Made by a program: the position numbers and the translations under genes. The notes under the pieces were generated by a model. That model was not told the origin of the DNA, made no database searches, and saw only the letters and a list, made by a program, of their open reading frames with translations. Below are positions 25,201-34,080 of a DNA stretch of 64,000 nucleotides, piece after piece. Source of the DNA: Silene latifolia (lineage: Eukaryota > Streptophyta > Magnoliopsida > Caryophyllales > Caryophyllaceae); NCBI RefSeq assembly GCF_048544455.1, contig NC_133538.1, forward strand, positions 150,492,422 to 150,556,421, written 5' to 3'. How positions within the stretch are numbered: the stretch's first letter is position 1; each line of letters starts with the position of its first letter.

Positions 25201-27904
25201 TTGCTTCCATAGCTAAAGCATACTCCCGGTGTTCCTTGCAATCTTTTACCTTGCCCTCAAGGAACCCTTGTAAACCCTTGTCTTCATCAAACTTATTCAT
25301 ATCAACCCTTTCTTCTACCACATCAATCATATAACAAGACTTTTCTTCCGAAGGCTCTTTCATAGCCTTGTTCAAGGAGAATTCAACCTTATCTTCACCC
25401 ACTTGCAAAGAAAGCTTCCCATTCTTCACATCAATCATGGCACCCCCCGTAGCAAGGCATGGGCGCCCCAATATGATGGGAATATTTGAGTCTTCGGGGA
25501 TGTCCATAACATAGAAATCACATGGGAATGCAAGTTTCCCCACCTTGAGCGGGACATCCTCCACAAGACCAATTGGGTATCTTACCGACCTATCCGCAAG
25601 TTGGAGAGAAACCCTTGTTGGCGAAAGCTCATACCCTTTCAACTTCTTGAAAATTTTGAGGGGCATAAGACTAATGCTTGCCCCCAAATCACACAAAGCC
25701 CTCTCAATGTGCACGGTCCCAATCTTACAAGGTATGGAGAAGCTCCCCGGGTCTTCAAGCTTTTGAGGAGCCTCATTCATGAGAATTGCACTACACTCCT
25801 TGGATAAGTTCACCGTGGTTGTCGGGCTCAAGGAGTTTTTGTTTGAGATAAGCTCCTTCAAGAACTTTCCATAGCTTGGAATCTCCTTTACGGCATCAAT
25901 GAAAGGCATGGTAATGTTGATACCCTTCATCATGTCCATGAACTTCCCATACTTTTGTTCAAGTTTGGCTCTTGCCAACCTTTGTGGAAAAGGAATTGGT
26001 GGCACATAAGTTCTTACAACTTGTTGTTGAGGCTCTTCAACCACCTTTGTTGGTTCATCAATCACTCTTGGAGTTTCCACAACAATTTCCACGAGTTCAT
26101 CTTCTCCCTCCTTTTCTTCAATTACCTTAGGAGGTTCAACCACAACTTGAGGTTCAATGACATTGGCCGGTCTACTACTCTTCCTCTTCTTGACAAATTC
26201 CCGGTCTTCCAAATCCCTACCACTCCTCAAGTGGATAGCATTCATGGTTTTCGGATTTTCCTCGGTTTTACCCGGGAATTTCCCTTGGGAGGCTTGTAGT
26301 TGGCTCATTTGGGTAGCCAATTGGGAGATTTGGTTGTCCGTCATCTGTTGAGAAGCTTGCATTTGGGTCCTAAGTTGGTTGATGGATGAGGTTGTCTCGT
26401 CATGTTTTTGAGTGGAATGGTTGATGAATTGTGTTTGAGTATTGACAAGTTGGTTTTGGGAAGTCATCAATTGTTCCATCATGAGTTCCAAGCTTGACTT
26501 TGGTTGGGTGTTTTGTTGGAAAGGTTGGGTGGTTTGTTGGAAAGGTTGGGTGGTTTGTTGGAAAGGTTGGGTGGTTGGTGGGTTGAGTGGTTGAAATTGT
26601 TGTTGTCTTGGTTGGAAGCTTCTTCCTTGGAAACCCGGTGGACCTTGATTGAATGTTGTGTTTTGTTTTTGAGTTTGAAAGTTTGGTTGTTGTGACTTTT
26701 GTTGGAAGGTTGGGTTTTGGACATTTTGAGAGCCATTGGAGAAGTTTGGGTGGGCTCTCAATCCGGGGTGATATTGGTTGTTGTTAAATTCTTGCTTGGC
26801 CGGACTAGACTCCCATATCCCGTTCACTTGCTCCATACAACTTCCATCTCCAACCACCAAAGGACACTCATTGGGTGGGTGTCCTTGGTCTCCACAAAGC
26901 TCACAACTATAGACTTGGTTCCTCATAGAAGAATTGCTAGATGTTTTGCTTGAGCTCATCAAAGCAACTTGTTGCTTAAGCTCTTCTATCATCTCTTTCA
27001 CTTCCACATTGTTTGCCGATTCGACCGTTGACTTCCCTTTCCTCTTGTGCCTATCATTGTTCCAATCAAAGGTACGAGAAGCCATTTCTTCAATAAGCTC
27101 TTTCGCCGTCTTGTGGTCTATCTTATCCAAAGCTCCCTTCCCCGAGCCGGAATCAAGGTTCATCTTCATCTCATTGTTTAACCCTTCATAGAAATTGTTG
27201 ATTAGCTCATCATCCCCAATACCGTGGTGAGGACATAGCCTTTGGAGGCCCTTGTACCTCTCCCATGCTTCATAAAGGGTCTCATCTTCTTGTTGGGTGA
27301 ACCCTTGGAGCTCACTCTTGATTCTTGCGGTTCGTTGGGGTGGGAAATACTTGTTGAGAAAAGCCTTAGAGACATCGTCCCAAGTCCGAAGAGAGTCGGG
27401 TTCACAACTTTTAAGCCATTCCTTGGCACTTCCCCTCAAAGAGTAAGGGAAAAGCCTAAGGCGTACGGCATCTTCCGTGACTCCATTGGCCTTGAACATG
27501 TCACAACTATCCAAGAACTCGTTGAGATGCTCGTTGGGGTTTTCGGTGGCTCCCCCTCCGAATTGGTTCCCTTGGACAAGTTGTAGCAAGATGGCTTTCA
27601 CATCAAAATTGTTGGCTTGAATAGGTGGCTTCACAATACTCGGATTCACCACCTTTTTCGGAGCCAAGTTATCTCTCATAGGAACCGCGGCCATTGTTAC
27701 TTCCGTTTCCGGTGTTGCAAAAGGATTTTCGAAAGTTTCAAAGACCCGTGGTTCTTCTTGAAGGTTCTCAATTACTGGATTTTCTTGAGGAATCGGTGTT
27801 TCTATAAGCCCTCTTCTATGGAGTGAATTTAGTCTTCTCGCGGTTGCTTCGATCTCGTGGTCAATCGGGCGTATTGGTTGACCTCTTCGAGCTTTCCTAA
27901 CCAT
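22223..27904 (-). CDS. Athila gag-pol polyprotein, open along its length
   Basis: About 1893 residues from the ATG at 27904 ([17 protein letters not shown]). Domains in order: gag with [11 protein letters not shown] and [15 protein letters not shown] (about residues 110-270), a zinc knuckle ([14 protein letters not shown]), a Gln/Pro-rich linker with repeated QQTTQPF, protease with [13 protein letters not shown] with [13 protein letters not shown] and VFMDDFS, RNase H with [13 protein letters not shown], an H2C2 integrase N-terminus, and an integrase core with [15 protein letters not shown] and [10 protein letters not shown]. It lies between the primer site and the palindrome array. The frame looks whole, so this copy may have moved recently. 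Confidence 0.95.
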   Translation of the reverse strand: MVRKARRGQPIRPIDHEIEATARRLNSLHRRGLIETPIPQENPVIENLQEEPRVFETFENPFATPETEVTMAAVPMRDNLAPKKVVNPSIVKPPIQANNFDVKAILLQLVQGNQFGGGATENPNEHLNEFLDSCDMFKANGVTEDAVRLRLFPYSLRGSAKEWLKSCEPDSLRTWDDVSKAFLNKYFPPQRTARIKSELQGFTQQEDETLYEAWERYKGLQRLCPHHGIGDDELINNFYEGLNNEMKMNLDSGSGKGALDKIDHKTAKELIEEMASRTFDWNNDRHKRKGKSTVESANNVEVKEMIEELKQQVALMSSSKTSSNSSMRNQVYSCELCGDQGHPPNECPLVVGDGSCMEQVNGIWESSPAKQEFNNNQYHPGLRAHPNFSNGSQNVQNPTFQQKSQQPNFQTQKQNTTFNQGPPGFQGRSFQPRQQQFQPLNPPTTQPFQQTTQPFQQTTQPFQQNTQPKSSLELMMEQLMTSQNQLVNTQTQFINHSTQKHDETTSSINQLRTQMQASQQMTDNQISQLATQMSQLQASQGKFPGKTEENPKTMNAIHLRSGRDLEDREFVKKRKSSRPANVIEPQVVVEPPKVIEEKEGEDELVEIVVETPRVIDEPTKVVEEPQQQVVRTYVPPIPFPQRLARAKLEQKYGKFMDMMKGINITMPFIDAVKEIPSYGKFLKELISNKNSLSPTTTVNLSKECSAILMNEAPQKLEDPGSFSIPCKIGTVHIERALCDLGASISLMPLKIFKKLKGYELSPTRVSLQLADRSVRYPIGLVEDVPLKVGKLAFPCDFYVMDIPEDSNIPIILGRPCLATGGAMIDVKNGKLSLQVGEDKVEFSLNKAMKEPSEEKSCYMIDVVEERVDMNKFDEDKGLQGFLEGKVKDCKEHREYALAMEATVEEDPDKGFESLRGDGKKEERSTPPQVELKPLPSTLKHAFLGPNDTYPIIVNSALNDTELQKLLDVVRKYKDVIGYSIDDIKGISPSFCTHRIHLEDESSSSIEPQRLNPAMKEVVRKEVLKLYDASIIYPISDSAWVSPVHVVLKKGGVTVVTNDKNELIPTRVTTGWRMCIDYKRLNKATRKDHFPLPFLDQMLERLAQHSHFCYLDGFSGFFQIPIHPNDQEKTTFTCPFGTFAYRRMPFGLCNAPATFQRCMLAIFSEYVENIMEVFMDDFSVVGTSFDGCLANLGKILKRCQESGLVLNWEKCHFMVTSGVVLGHVVSSKGLEVDQAKIEVIKTLPPPTNVKGVRSFLGHAGFYRRFIKDFSLIARPLTLLLGKDVPFEFTNECLDAFNRLKEALITAPIMQPPTWGEPFELMCDASDVAVGAVLGQKKNGKLHAIYYASKTLDEAQSHYTTTEKELLAVIYAMNKFRSYLVGSKVIVHTDHTALRHLLIKKESKPRLIRWILLLQEFDIEIRDKKGVENVVADHLSRLLHVKGKDGLPIDDSLPDDQLFALALMDVPWYADYVNYLVSGVIPHGYDSHKKKKFFHDLKQYFWEEPCLYKSCADGIIRRCIPNEEVKPIISHCHDMPSGGHGSSRKTAARVLQCGFYWPSLFHDVASYVKGCDKCQRSGNISKRHEMPMNYILEVEVFDVWGIDYQGPFPSSNGNEYILVAVDYVSKWVEAIPTKTCDAKSVTKLMETIIFPRFGVPRIVIIDRGTHFRERTLDALLKKHGVQHRRSLAYHPQANGQAEISNREIKMILEKTVSRSRKDWSTKLNDALWAYRTAFKTPIGTSPFRLVYGKPCHLPVELEHKAHWAIRLLNFDLKSAGEKRLLDLNELEEFRLEAYESSRLYKERTKRFHDKAIIRREFKEGELVLLFNSRFKLFAGKLKSKWSGPFTVVRVFPHGAVEISDGDQSFKVNGQRLKHYVSGTPIIKNVSSIATFLPNY

Positions 27905-27992
27905 GCAAAAAGTCCTACACACTTAAGAGAGGGATTAGTAACAAAAGACTTAGTCTAAACAAGAACGAAAACAATTAATATCTAGCCGAACT

Positions 27993-28009
27993 CCTCGGCA
28001 ACGGCGCCA
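27993..28009 (-). other. Athila primer-binding site
   Basis: On the minus strand TGGCGCCGTTGCCGAGG lies a few bases after the 5' LTR. This is the tRNA-Asp-type primer site usual in Athila. Confidence 0.88.
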
Positions 28010-28015
28010 AAAACT

Positions 28016-30072
28016 TGATGGTATCAAGCTATACCTCGCAAGTGCACGATTTTATCGTTGTACACTATTAAGGGTCGATCCCACAAGGAGCTAGGAAGAC
28101 TACTAATCGTTTTAACTCTATGGTTTAGCTAAGTCGACAATAAAGGGAAAAGGTTATGCTAGAACTACTAACAACAAGGTAAAGCAAACTAAATAGAAAT
28201 AGGAGAAAAAGCAAGATAGAATAAAAGGTTGTAAATCAAATATATTAAAAACCTAAGACTCGGTTCTTCCCAAACAATTCGTAATTCCACGCAATCAAAT
28301 CTCTAGGCTAATCACAAGGGTAGCAAGGTGAGGAGGTGACGACTCTAATTCGCCTAAGACCCCCCTCTCGGGTTCGAAATAGGACACTAGTACTACCCAC
28401 CAACCCCCCTCTCGGGTTCGAAGGTCGGAATCCCTAACTCAATACCCGACTACCCCAAAATCATGCATTTTCCCAAGGTAGTCCGGTTATTTGCTAAGGT
28501 CAATAAGCCCCGTCAATTCCCGGGTCATCCCACTCCCTCTCTCGAGGGTCGATTTCAAACGCTAGATTAGAGGTGTCCTACCCCGGTTCTCCCTTTCGGT
28601 CTCAACCAAGGTTAACACTAGGGTCAAATCTCGAGTATCCAAATCACAACCTAACCAACTCTCGTTGGTGGTCAAGGGTCGTAAGTCAACACTACCCAAA
28701 AGTCAACCCATAAACCAAGTCATTCCTCTAACCTACCCTCACCAATTTCCCCAAATAATTAGCCTTTATGAAATTCAATTAGTGAAATTACTCATGTTGG
28801 GTCAAACCGAGCCCTAGTGGAGGACTACTCACTAATCATGGTCCTAATTGCAAAATAGACAATAAAGATGCAAACTTTGGTCATGAACATGGTGAGAAGA
28901 TGAATCTTACTACTAAACATGCAACAATCCAACAATAGTTGTAAAGAAAGATGATTTAATCTAATAACTAGGTTGATTAAACCTAAAGACACAATCTTTA
29001 ACCAAATCAACTCAAAGATTAAGTCTTTGAGGACAACTATCCAAGGAAGAACAAATGAAAGAGAAGCAAAGGAAAGATGAACAATAAAAAGATGAACAAT
29101 GATGAAAATAACAACAACAAACAAACAACAACAACAATTTTAACATAAACAATCAACAAACATGAAAGAAGAACAAAATGTAAACAAATGAAAATAGGGA
29201 GAGAATTAATACCAACACAATAGTGAAAGAGGAATTTGGATAGAAATAATAAAGAAGGAAATCCTTCAATCTTCTTACAAACCCAAATTCAATCACTAAT
29301 TGATTGAAGAACTTCTCTAATTAAGGAAAGATTAACAAAGAGATTAACAAAGTTTTAAGCTTGAAAGGGTAAATATTCTGGATCTAGGGTTGTGTGTACA
29401 AAAGGGTTTAAGAGGGGGTATTTATAGGCTTGTACAAGATTAGGAAGAAAAGAGGAAGAAAAGCCCAAATCTCGTCTCGTTTTTAGTTTGCCGGTGCACC
29501 GGCAATGGTGCTCCTACCGCAAAAACCGCAAAGATTTAAAATGTCCGGCATCCGTGTTTTTGCCGGTGGGCGGTTCTTGTCACTTCTGTCGGCAAAACAC
29601 CTTCTTCAGACTTCTTCTTCTTCTTTATGGTGCGTAATGCTGGTTGGGTTGACCATTTCACGGTCTCTACCCAGCGAGGTCAAGCTTGTTTTTCACCAAA
29701 TTCTTCAATTAATTCCACTTGCTGTGCTTTACCGGTGGGCGGTTGCCCCGCCAAGCAAAACACGATCTTCAACTTTTCTTCAAAAACTTGAGTGATTCTC
29801 GGGGTGTGTTTTTGCGGTGGCTAGACCAGGCCACGGCCTCGCCAAGAAACACACTCTTCACCATTTCTTCACCTCTTCTTCATGTAAAGGCAATGGGGTG
29901 CCTTTCTTTCCCCGATTTCTCCATACTTGGGTCGTTTCCTACAAAAGGAAGCACAAGGTAACAAGTACGGGCATTGGGCACAAAATGCAAGGAAAAACAC
30001 CCGAAACCAACTCGATATGAGTCGGTATGCATAAAAGAAAGAGGGAATTAGAAGTGAATTAATCGTATATCA
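28016..30072 (-). repeat. 5' LTR of Athila
   Basis: 2057 bp, the partner of 14425-16481. The two agree closely except between about 29475 and 29850, where the GC-rich palindromes differ by many small changes. Right target copy CCTAT at 30073-30077. Confidence 0.95.
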
Positions 30073-30118
30073 CCTATTCTTCAAACATAATCTCATACCC
30101 ATTTCTGTCAAGTTTCTC

Positions 30119-30586
30119 ATGTCTGATAATATGAGATACGATTATGAAGATGAGTGTTCATCTTCAGATCTGGTTTTTGAAGAAGATCCGTGTACATTTA
30201 ACATGTTTACTGTTGATGTTCCAGAAGTTGTGTATGAATCTGACATTGAAGAAGTGATGGCCTCTGAATCTGGGATTTTGGAGGGGTCAGTGATGATTTC
30301 TAAACAAAAAAATGAGCCTGAATCATCTGATCTTCCATCCTCTGAGTTTGTTCCTGATTCTATGGGTGATGTTGACACTGTTGTGCCAGAAACCTGTCCT
30401 GAGTTTTTGGCATTTGATAAGAGGATGGAGGAACTTGATCGTGAAGCTAACAGAAGAATCATCGCGGTTGAGGAGCGAAGGAAGAGGGTATTGGCGATGC
30501 AAGATACTCCTGAACATAAGAGATGGTTTATTTTGGAGATCTCTAAATATTTTCCAGCATTTAAAGTTGCACTTGAAGATCTTTAG
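30119..30586 (+). CDS. Small acidic protein of unknown function beside the mariner transposase
   Basis: 155 residues starting MSDNMRYDYEDEC. The N-terminal two thirds are acidic and Ser-rich (ESDIEEVMASES, SSDLPSSEF); the last 50 residues are charged and probably helical (RMEELDREANRRIIAVEERR) and end WFILEISKYFPAFKVALEDL. I do not recognise a family. It lies convergent to the mariner transposase, which ends 660 bp away. Its leader was cut by Athila 41 bp before the ATG, so its normal promoter now lies 15.6 kb upstream; expression is doubtful. It may be a second gene of the mariner element or a host gene fragment. Confidence 0.5.
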   Translation: MSDNMRYDYEDECSSSDLVFEEDPCTFNMFTVDVPEVVYESDIEEVMASESGILEGSVMISKQKNEPESSDLPSSEFVPDSMGDVDTVVPETCPEFLAFDKRMEELDREANRRIIAVEERRKRVLAMQDTPEHKRWFILEISKYFPAFKVALEDL

Positions 30587-31243
30587 AGGTTGATCTCAAT
30601 TGAACTTTTTTTCAATTTATTTTTCAGTTTATTTAAATTAACTAATGATGAAATTGCATGCATAATTAATTAAAGCCCAATGATAATTATTTGAGGGCCT
30701 GATAATTGTTTGCATGCATAATGCCACCATTTTCTTAGATTTTGACGAGGCTATGCATGCATTCAATCATCATTTATTGTTATTATCATTATTGTAATCA
30801 AGTTGTATGCCAGGGGGAGATTTAAATAAACAGCGTCACCAACATCATCAACATCAAAATGTGCAAACTTAATACAGACTTAAAATGAACCTAGAATTAA
30901 CAAAATAATACAGCTTGTTCTTGAGTTTGACTGTCTGCTGCTTTTTGGTTGTGAACATGCTGTTTTCTGGTTCTTTTACTTGCCGAGTCTATTCTTGACT
31001 GTTGTTACTGGTTGGTTGTTGTACTGTTTTCTTCTGGTTGCACAAAATGAGTACATCAACCAACCAAAGTTGATGGTTGGCGTCTTAACTGTCTACTCTA
31101 TCAAATACGGTGAATCGACATTTACAAAGATCTACCAACTCAGTAATATTTTCTGCATTACCTGCATTAGCAACATCAACACTATCAACATTGTTAATAT
31201 ACCTGATGCTGTCTTTTACCAAGCTTTTTTCTGCCTCTAAATA
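30587..31243. other. Non-coding stretch between convergent genes
   Basis: AT-rich, with TGCATGCAT repeats around 30655-30760. Probably the 3' untranslated ends of the ORF at 30119 and of the transposase. No gene seen. Confidence 0.5.
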
Positions 31244-32488
31244 CTATGGGAGTAATCCTTCCTTTGCTAATTTGCTTTTATGCATGTGTGGTATTTTGTA
31301 ATCATTATGTCCTCTTCGTTTTAACACTTCTAGCATACAACCCTGCATTGTGATGAACACATAATTTAGCTTAATCACTTCTAAATTTTCGAAGGCAGTT
31401 GTTACTGCTACCACTAGCTCATCCAATTTGTATGAATTGGTGAGTGTTTGGAGAGACTGGATGGCCCTAAAAAACCCCAAATCCAACACATTAAGGTCTG
31501 GTGAATTTGGGGGTTACTGAACTAATTGTATGTTTCACCCATCACTGCTTGCTGCCTCTCTGAAATCTGGATCATTGTTGCTGATGTGTGGCCTTGCATT
31601 ATCTTGCTGGATGAATATGTTTTTAGTTGCATTTGCAGGCCATTTTCTCTTGATTTCTGGTAGCACCACCCTTAGCATCATACTTTTGATAACTGGTTTG
31701 GTAATGCTTTCAATTGGTTTTGTCTCTAGTGTGCCTGCAACCCTATTCTTTGAGTTTCTTTGGGCTGGCTCCAAAGAAACAAGGGGCCAAATTCCTATCT
31801 TTCCATCAAACACACATTCATTGTTAGCATCAAATTTTGGTCTCGCAACAGCACACATAAACATGATTTTGCCTATGTAAGATTTTGATTGAACGCTTCT
31901 GAATGGTTCTTCTTCTGGGTCTGGTTCTGTCTGACTTAAGTAGTACCTTTGCCTATCTTTAGTGATGTAAAACCATTTTTCATCTATGTGTATAAGATTA
32001 CCTTGGTCTTTGAACATGATTTTACTTAGCATTTCATCATAATAAAGCTTTGAGAGACAGAAAATTAACCTAGCAAGCTTATTTTTGTCTGTCAAACTTG
32101 GTTTTAGAGCATTGGTATGACTCCTTATCACTTTACTTTTAACCCATCTACAGACAGTTGACTGACTTACAGCCATAGCAGCAGCCATCCTTTTTTGAGT
32201 AATCCTGAGTTTGTAGTGAATGCTTTTGAACCTTGCAGCATCAAATGTCACCTTGTTAGTTCCTTCCCTTCCCTTTAGTTTGCTATTCACGTTAATGAGT
32301 ACCCCTGCATCTCTTTGTTGCTTTGCTTCATTCCATAAATTCGTGATGGCTTTCCTGGTTACACCATATTGTTGAGCCAACTCTAGCATGGTACCCCTGA
32401 CTGGTTTCCCATTTATACATTTCAGAAGTATAATCTGAATAATTTTTGCTCTCTCTAAGTTACTCAAGTTTTTGATTTTCTTTGCCAT
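31244..32488 (-). pseudogene. Mariner-like transposase (DD39D) with two in-frame stops
   Basis: From the ATG at 32488 one frame covers 412 residues and two internal stop codons. The N-terminus has helix-turn-helix DNA-binding segments (LAQQYGVTRKAITNLWNE; MAVSQSTVCRWVKS). The catalytic part has HIDEKWF (D169), FIQQDNARPH (D296) and NVLDLGFFRA (D336). The spacing D296-D336 leaves 39 residues, the DD39D signature of plant mariners. The stops are codon 318 (TGA, where the family usually has a codon such as TGG) and codon 325 (TAG, a likely CAG change), both between the second and third Asp. No frameshift is visible. It cuts and pastes DNA at TA sites in the nucleus when intact; this copy should give an inactive protein. 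Confidence 0.88.
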
Positions 32489-32583
32489 GAATTTGTTTGT
32501 GTTTAAGGATAATTTATTTGGGTGTATTTAATGAGATTTTTTGTTTGTTTGCATATAAATGAGTTGCCTATAACAGTGACTTT

Positions 32584-32593
32584 CTATATATAG
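32584..32593 (-). promoter_or_regulatory. TATA box for the mariner transposase
   Basis: CTATATATAG about 100 bp upstream of the transposase ATG on the minus strand. Position and sequence fit a core promoter; no other evidence. Confidence 0.5.
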
Positions 32594-33073
32594 CTGTAAC
32601 AAACCCTAATTATTTTAATTGCACATAATGTTGATTGATGTTGGCGCAAATTTGGAACTGCTCTGAAATGTTCTAATTGGCGCAATCCTGAAAATTTGGC
32701 CTAAATTTGATCTTAATTTAGTGCCAAATTTCAAATAATTTCTCCACTTGTGTGTCCTCTTGATGTTACAGTTTTGATTGACAATGAAGGAAGAAGTGAA
32801 GGAAAACCCATGCAAATCTGAAGTTAATCTCACTTTGTAGCTTTATGAATCTAGAAATTTGAATAAGTGTAAGTTTAATTTCAGAATTTTTATGAAGGGT
32901 TGTAATTTTATGAATCTAGAAATCTCAACATTGTAATTTAAGTAATGTAGAAATTGTAATAAATGTAGAAATTTCAGAAAAATTCTGAGATGTATGAAGT
33001 GTACAATTTTCTGAAATTGTATGAATATTATGGCCCACAGTTTATGTAATTTTGGAGGGAAGGATTAAGTTTA

Positions 33074-33150
33074 GGGTCCTGCTATACGTCGTCGACGTTT
33101 TACTAATTATCGTCAACAATTAATGTAAATTTCCAAGTTTGCCCTCCATA
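33074..33150. repeat. Left terminal inverted repeat of the MULE
   Basis: Pairs with 42027-42103 reversed. Core GTCGTCGAC near the tip, CCAAGTTTGCCCTCC at the inner edge. Confidence 0.85.
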
Positions 33151-33499
33151 ACATAACTCCATTTCCGTCTCACTAAAATGCAATTTCCGTCTCCGTCTCA
33201 ATAAAATGCAATTTCCGACTCACTAAAACACAAGTCACCGTCTCACTAAAATTTTTCAAACCAAAAAAAATAAGGCGGCTTTTCAGAGAAAAAAAAAGGA
33301 GCGATTTTGTTTACAATATGAACGGGAACGATTTTTACAACGATTCCAACAATGAAGCTAGTAACGAGGTGAGTATACGATTTTGTTTTGTCAAATATTT
33401 ATGTTTTATTATCGATTGAATCCCGAATTAGGATAGATGCCTTGATTGTAGACGGAATTATGATAGAAATTGTGACGGAATTATTTGAAAATGCAATTG

Positions 33500-33750
33500 A
33501 AAAAAAAAAAAAAATTACATGGACTGGGCCTGGACGAAGAACTTTTTCGTCCAGACCAGGTTTTGGACAAAAAAAATCCTTCGTCCATAATGGGCCTTGG
33601 ATGAAAGAAAATTTCGTCCAAAACCAGGCCTGGACGAAAAAATCCTTCGTCCAAGGCCCATTATGGACGAAGGATTTTTTCGTCCATGCCTGGTTTTGGA
33701 CGAAAATTCCTTTCGTCCAAGGCCCAGCCCGTGTATTTTTTTTTTTTTTT
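33500..33750. repeat. Long hairpin in the transposase intron
   Basis: About 210 bp built from TGGACGAA / TTCGTCCA units in both directions, overall palindromic, and flanked by an A-tract on the left and a T-tract on the right. The motif TTCGTCCA and its complement occur about a dozen times. It lies inside intron 1, so a transcript would fold into a long double-stranded stem. A related hairpin lies at the other end of the MULE. Confidence 0.85.
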
Positions 33751-33769
33751 CCGACTCGTTTTGTATAAA

Positions 33770-34080
33770 ACATTTAAAATAATTAATTTCCGTCTTTGCA
33801 TTATATTTATTTTATTTTATATTTTTTCCGACAATTCAAATAATTAATTACCGTCTTTATATTATATTTTTATCTTTAATATTTCCGACTCGTTTTGTAT
33901 AAAATAATTAAATACCGTCTTTGTATTATAAAACAATTGAAATAATTAATTACCGTCTTTATATTATATTTTTATCTTTAATATTTCCGACTCGTTTTGT
34001 ATAAAATAACTAATTACCGTCTTTGTATTATTTTTATATTATTTTTTATTTACTCCGACTCGTTCCGTAGCAAATAATTA
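33770..34080. repeat. AT-rich short repeats in the transposase intron
   Basis: CCGACTCGTTTTGTATAAAA and TTAATTACCGTCTTT units recur three to four times. Similar units in reverse (GACGGAAAATAAATAA) are seen at 41290-41510, part of the extended subterminal inverted region. Confidence 0.6.

Larger units (their letters stand above)
14425..30072 (-). mobile_element. Athila-lineage Ty3 LTR retrotransposon, looks largely whole
   Basis: A 15.6-kb element in minus orientation with perfect 5-bp duplications CCTAT (14420-14424 and 30073-30077). On the minus strand the order is 5' LTR (30072-28016), primer site, gag-pol in one long open frame (27904-22223), an array of GC-rich palindromes, an Athila ORF1/env-like frame (about 21197-19471), a long 3' untranslated stretch, polypurine tract and 3' LTR (16481-14425). 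LTRs are 2057 bp each and nearly identical outside one patch, so the insertion is recent. The gag-pol frame looks whole; the env-like frame may have a break near its end. Confidence 0.92.
13972..33063 (-). mobile_element. Probable mariner-like (DD39D) element, split by the Athila insertion
   Basis: The left edge TACTCCCTCCAATTCTG (13972) is a mariner/Stowaway-type terminus. A TCCTTCCCTCC-like inverted edge lies at about 33051-33063. Between them, leaving out Athila (14425-30072 plus one target copy), about 3.4 kb remain, a normal size for plant mariners, with a minus-strand DD39D transposase at 31244-32488. The two termini match only weakly beyond CCCTCCAA, so the right end is uncertain. The segments 13972-14424 and 30078-30118 form one continuous leader for the ORF at 30119 once Athila is left out. 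Confidence 0.5.

Noticed and set aside
30980-31301. Plus-strand frames opposite the mariner transposase end
   Set aside because: Antisense shadows in AT-rich DNA without family likeness.
33388-33782. Open frames on both strands at 33.4-33.8 kb
   Set aside because: They arise from the palindromic TGGACGAA repeats in the transposase intron.
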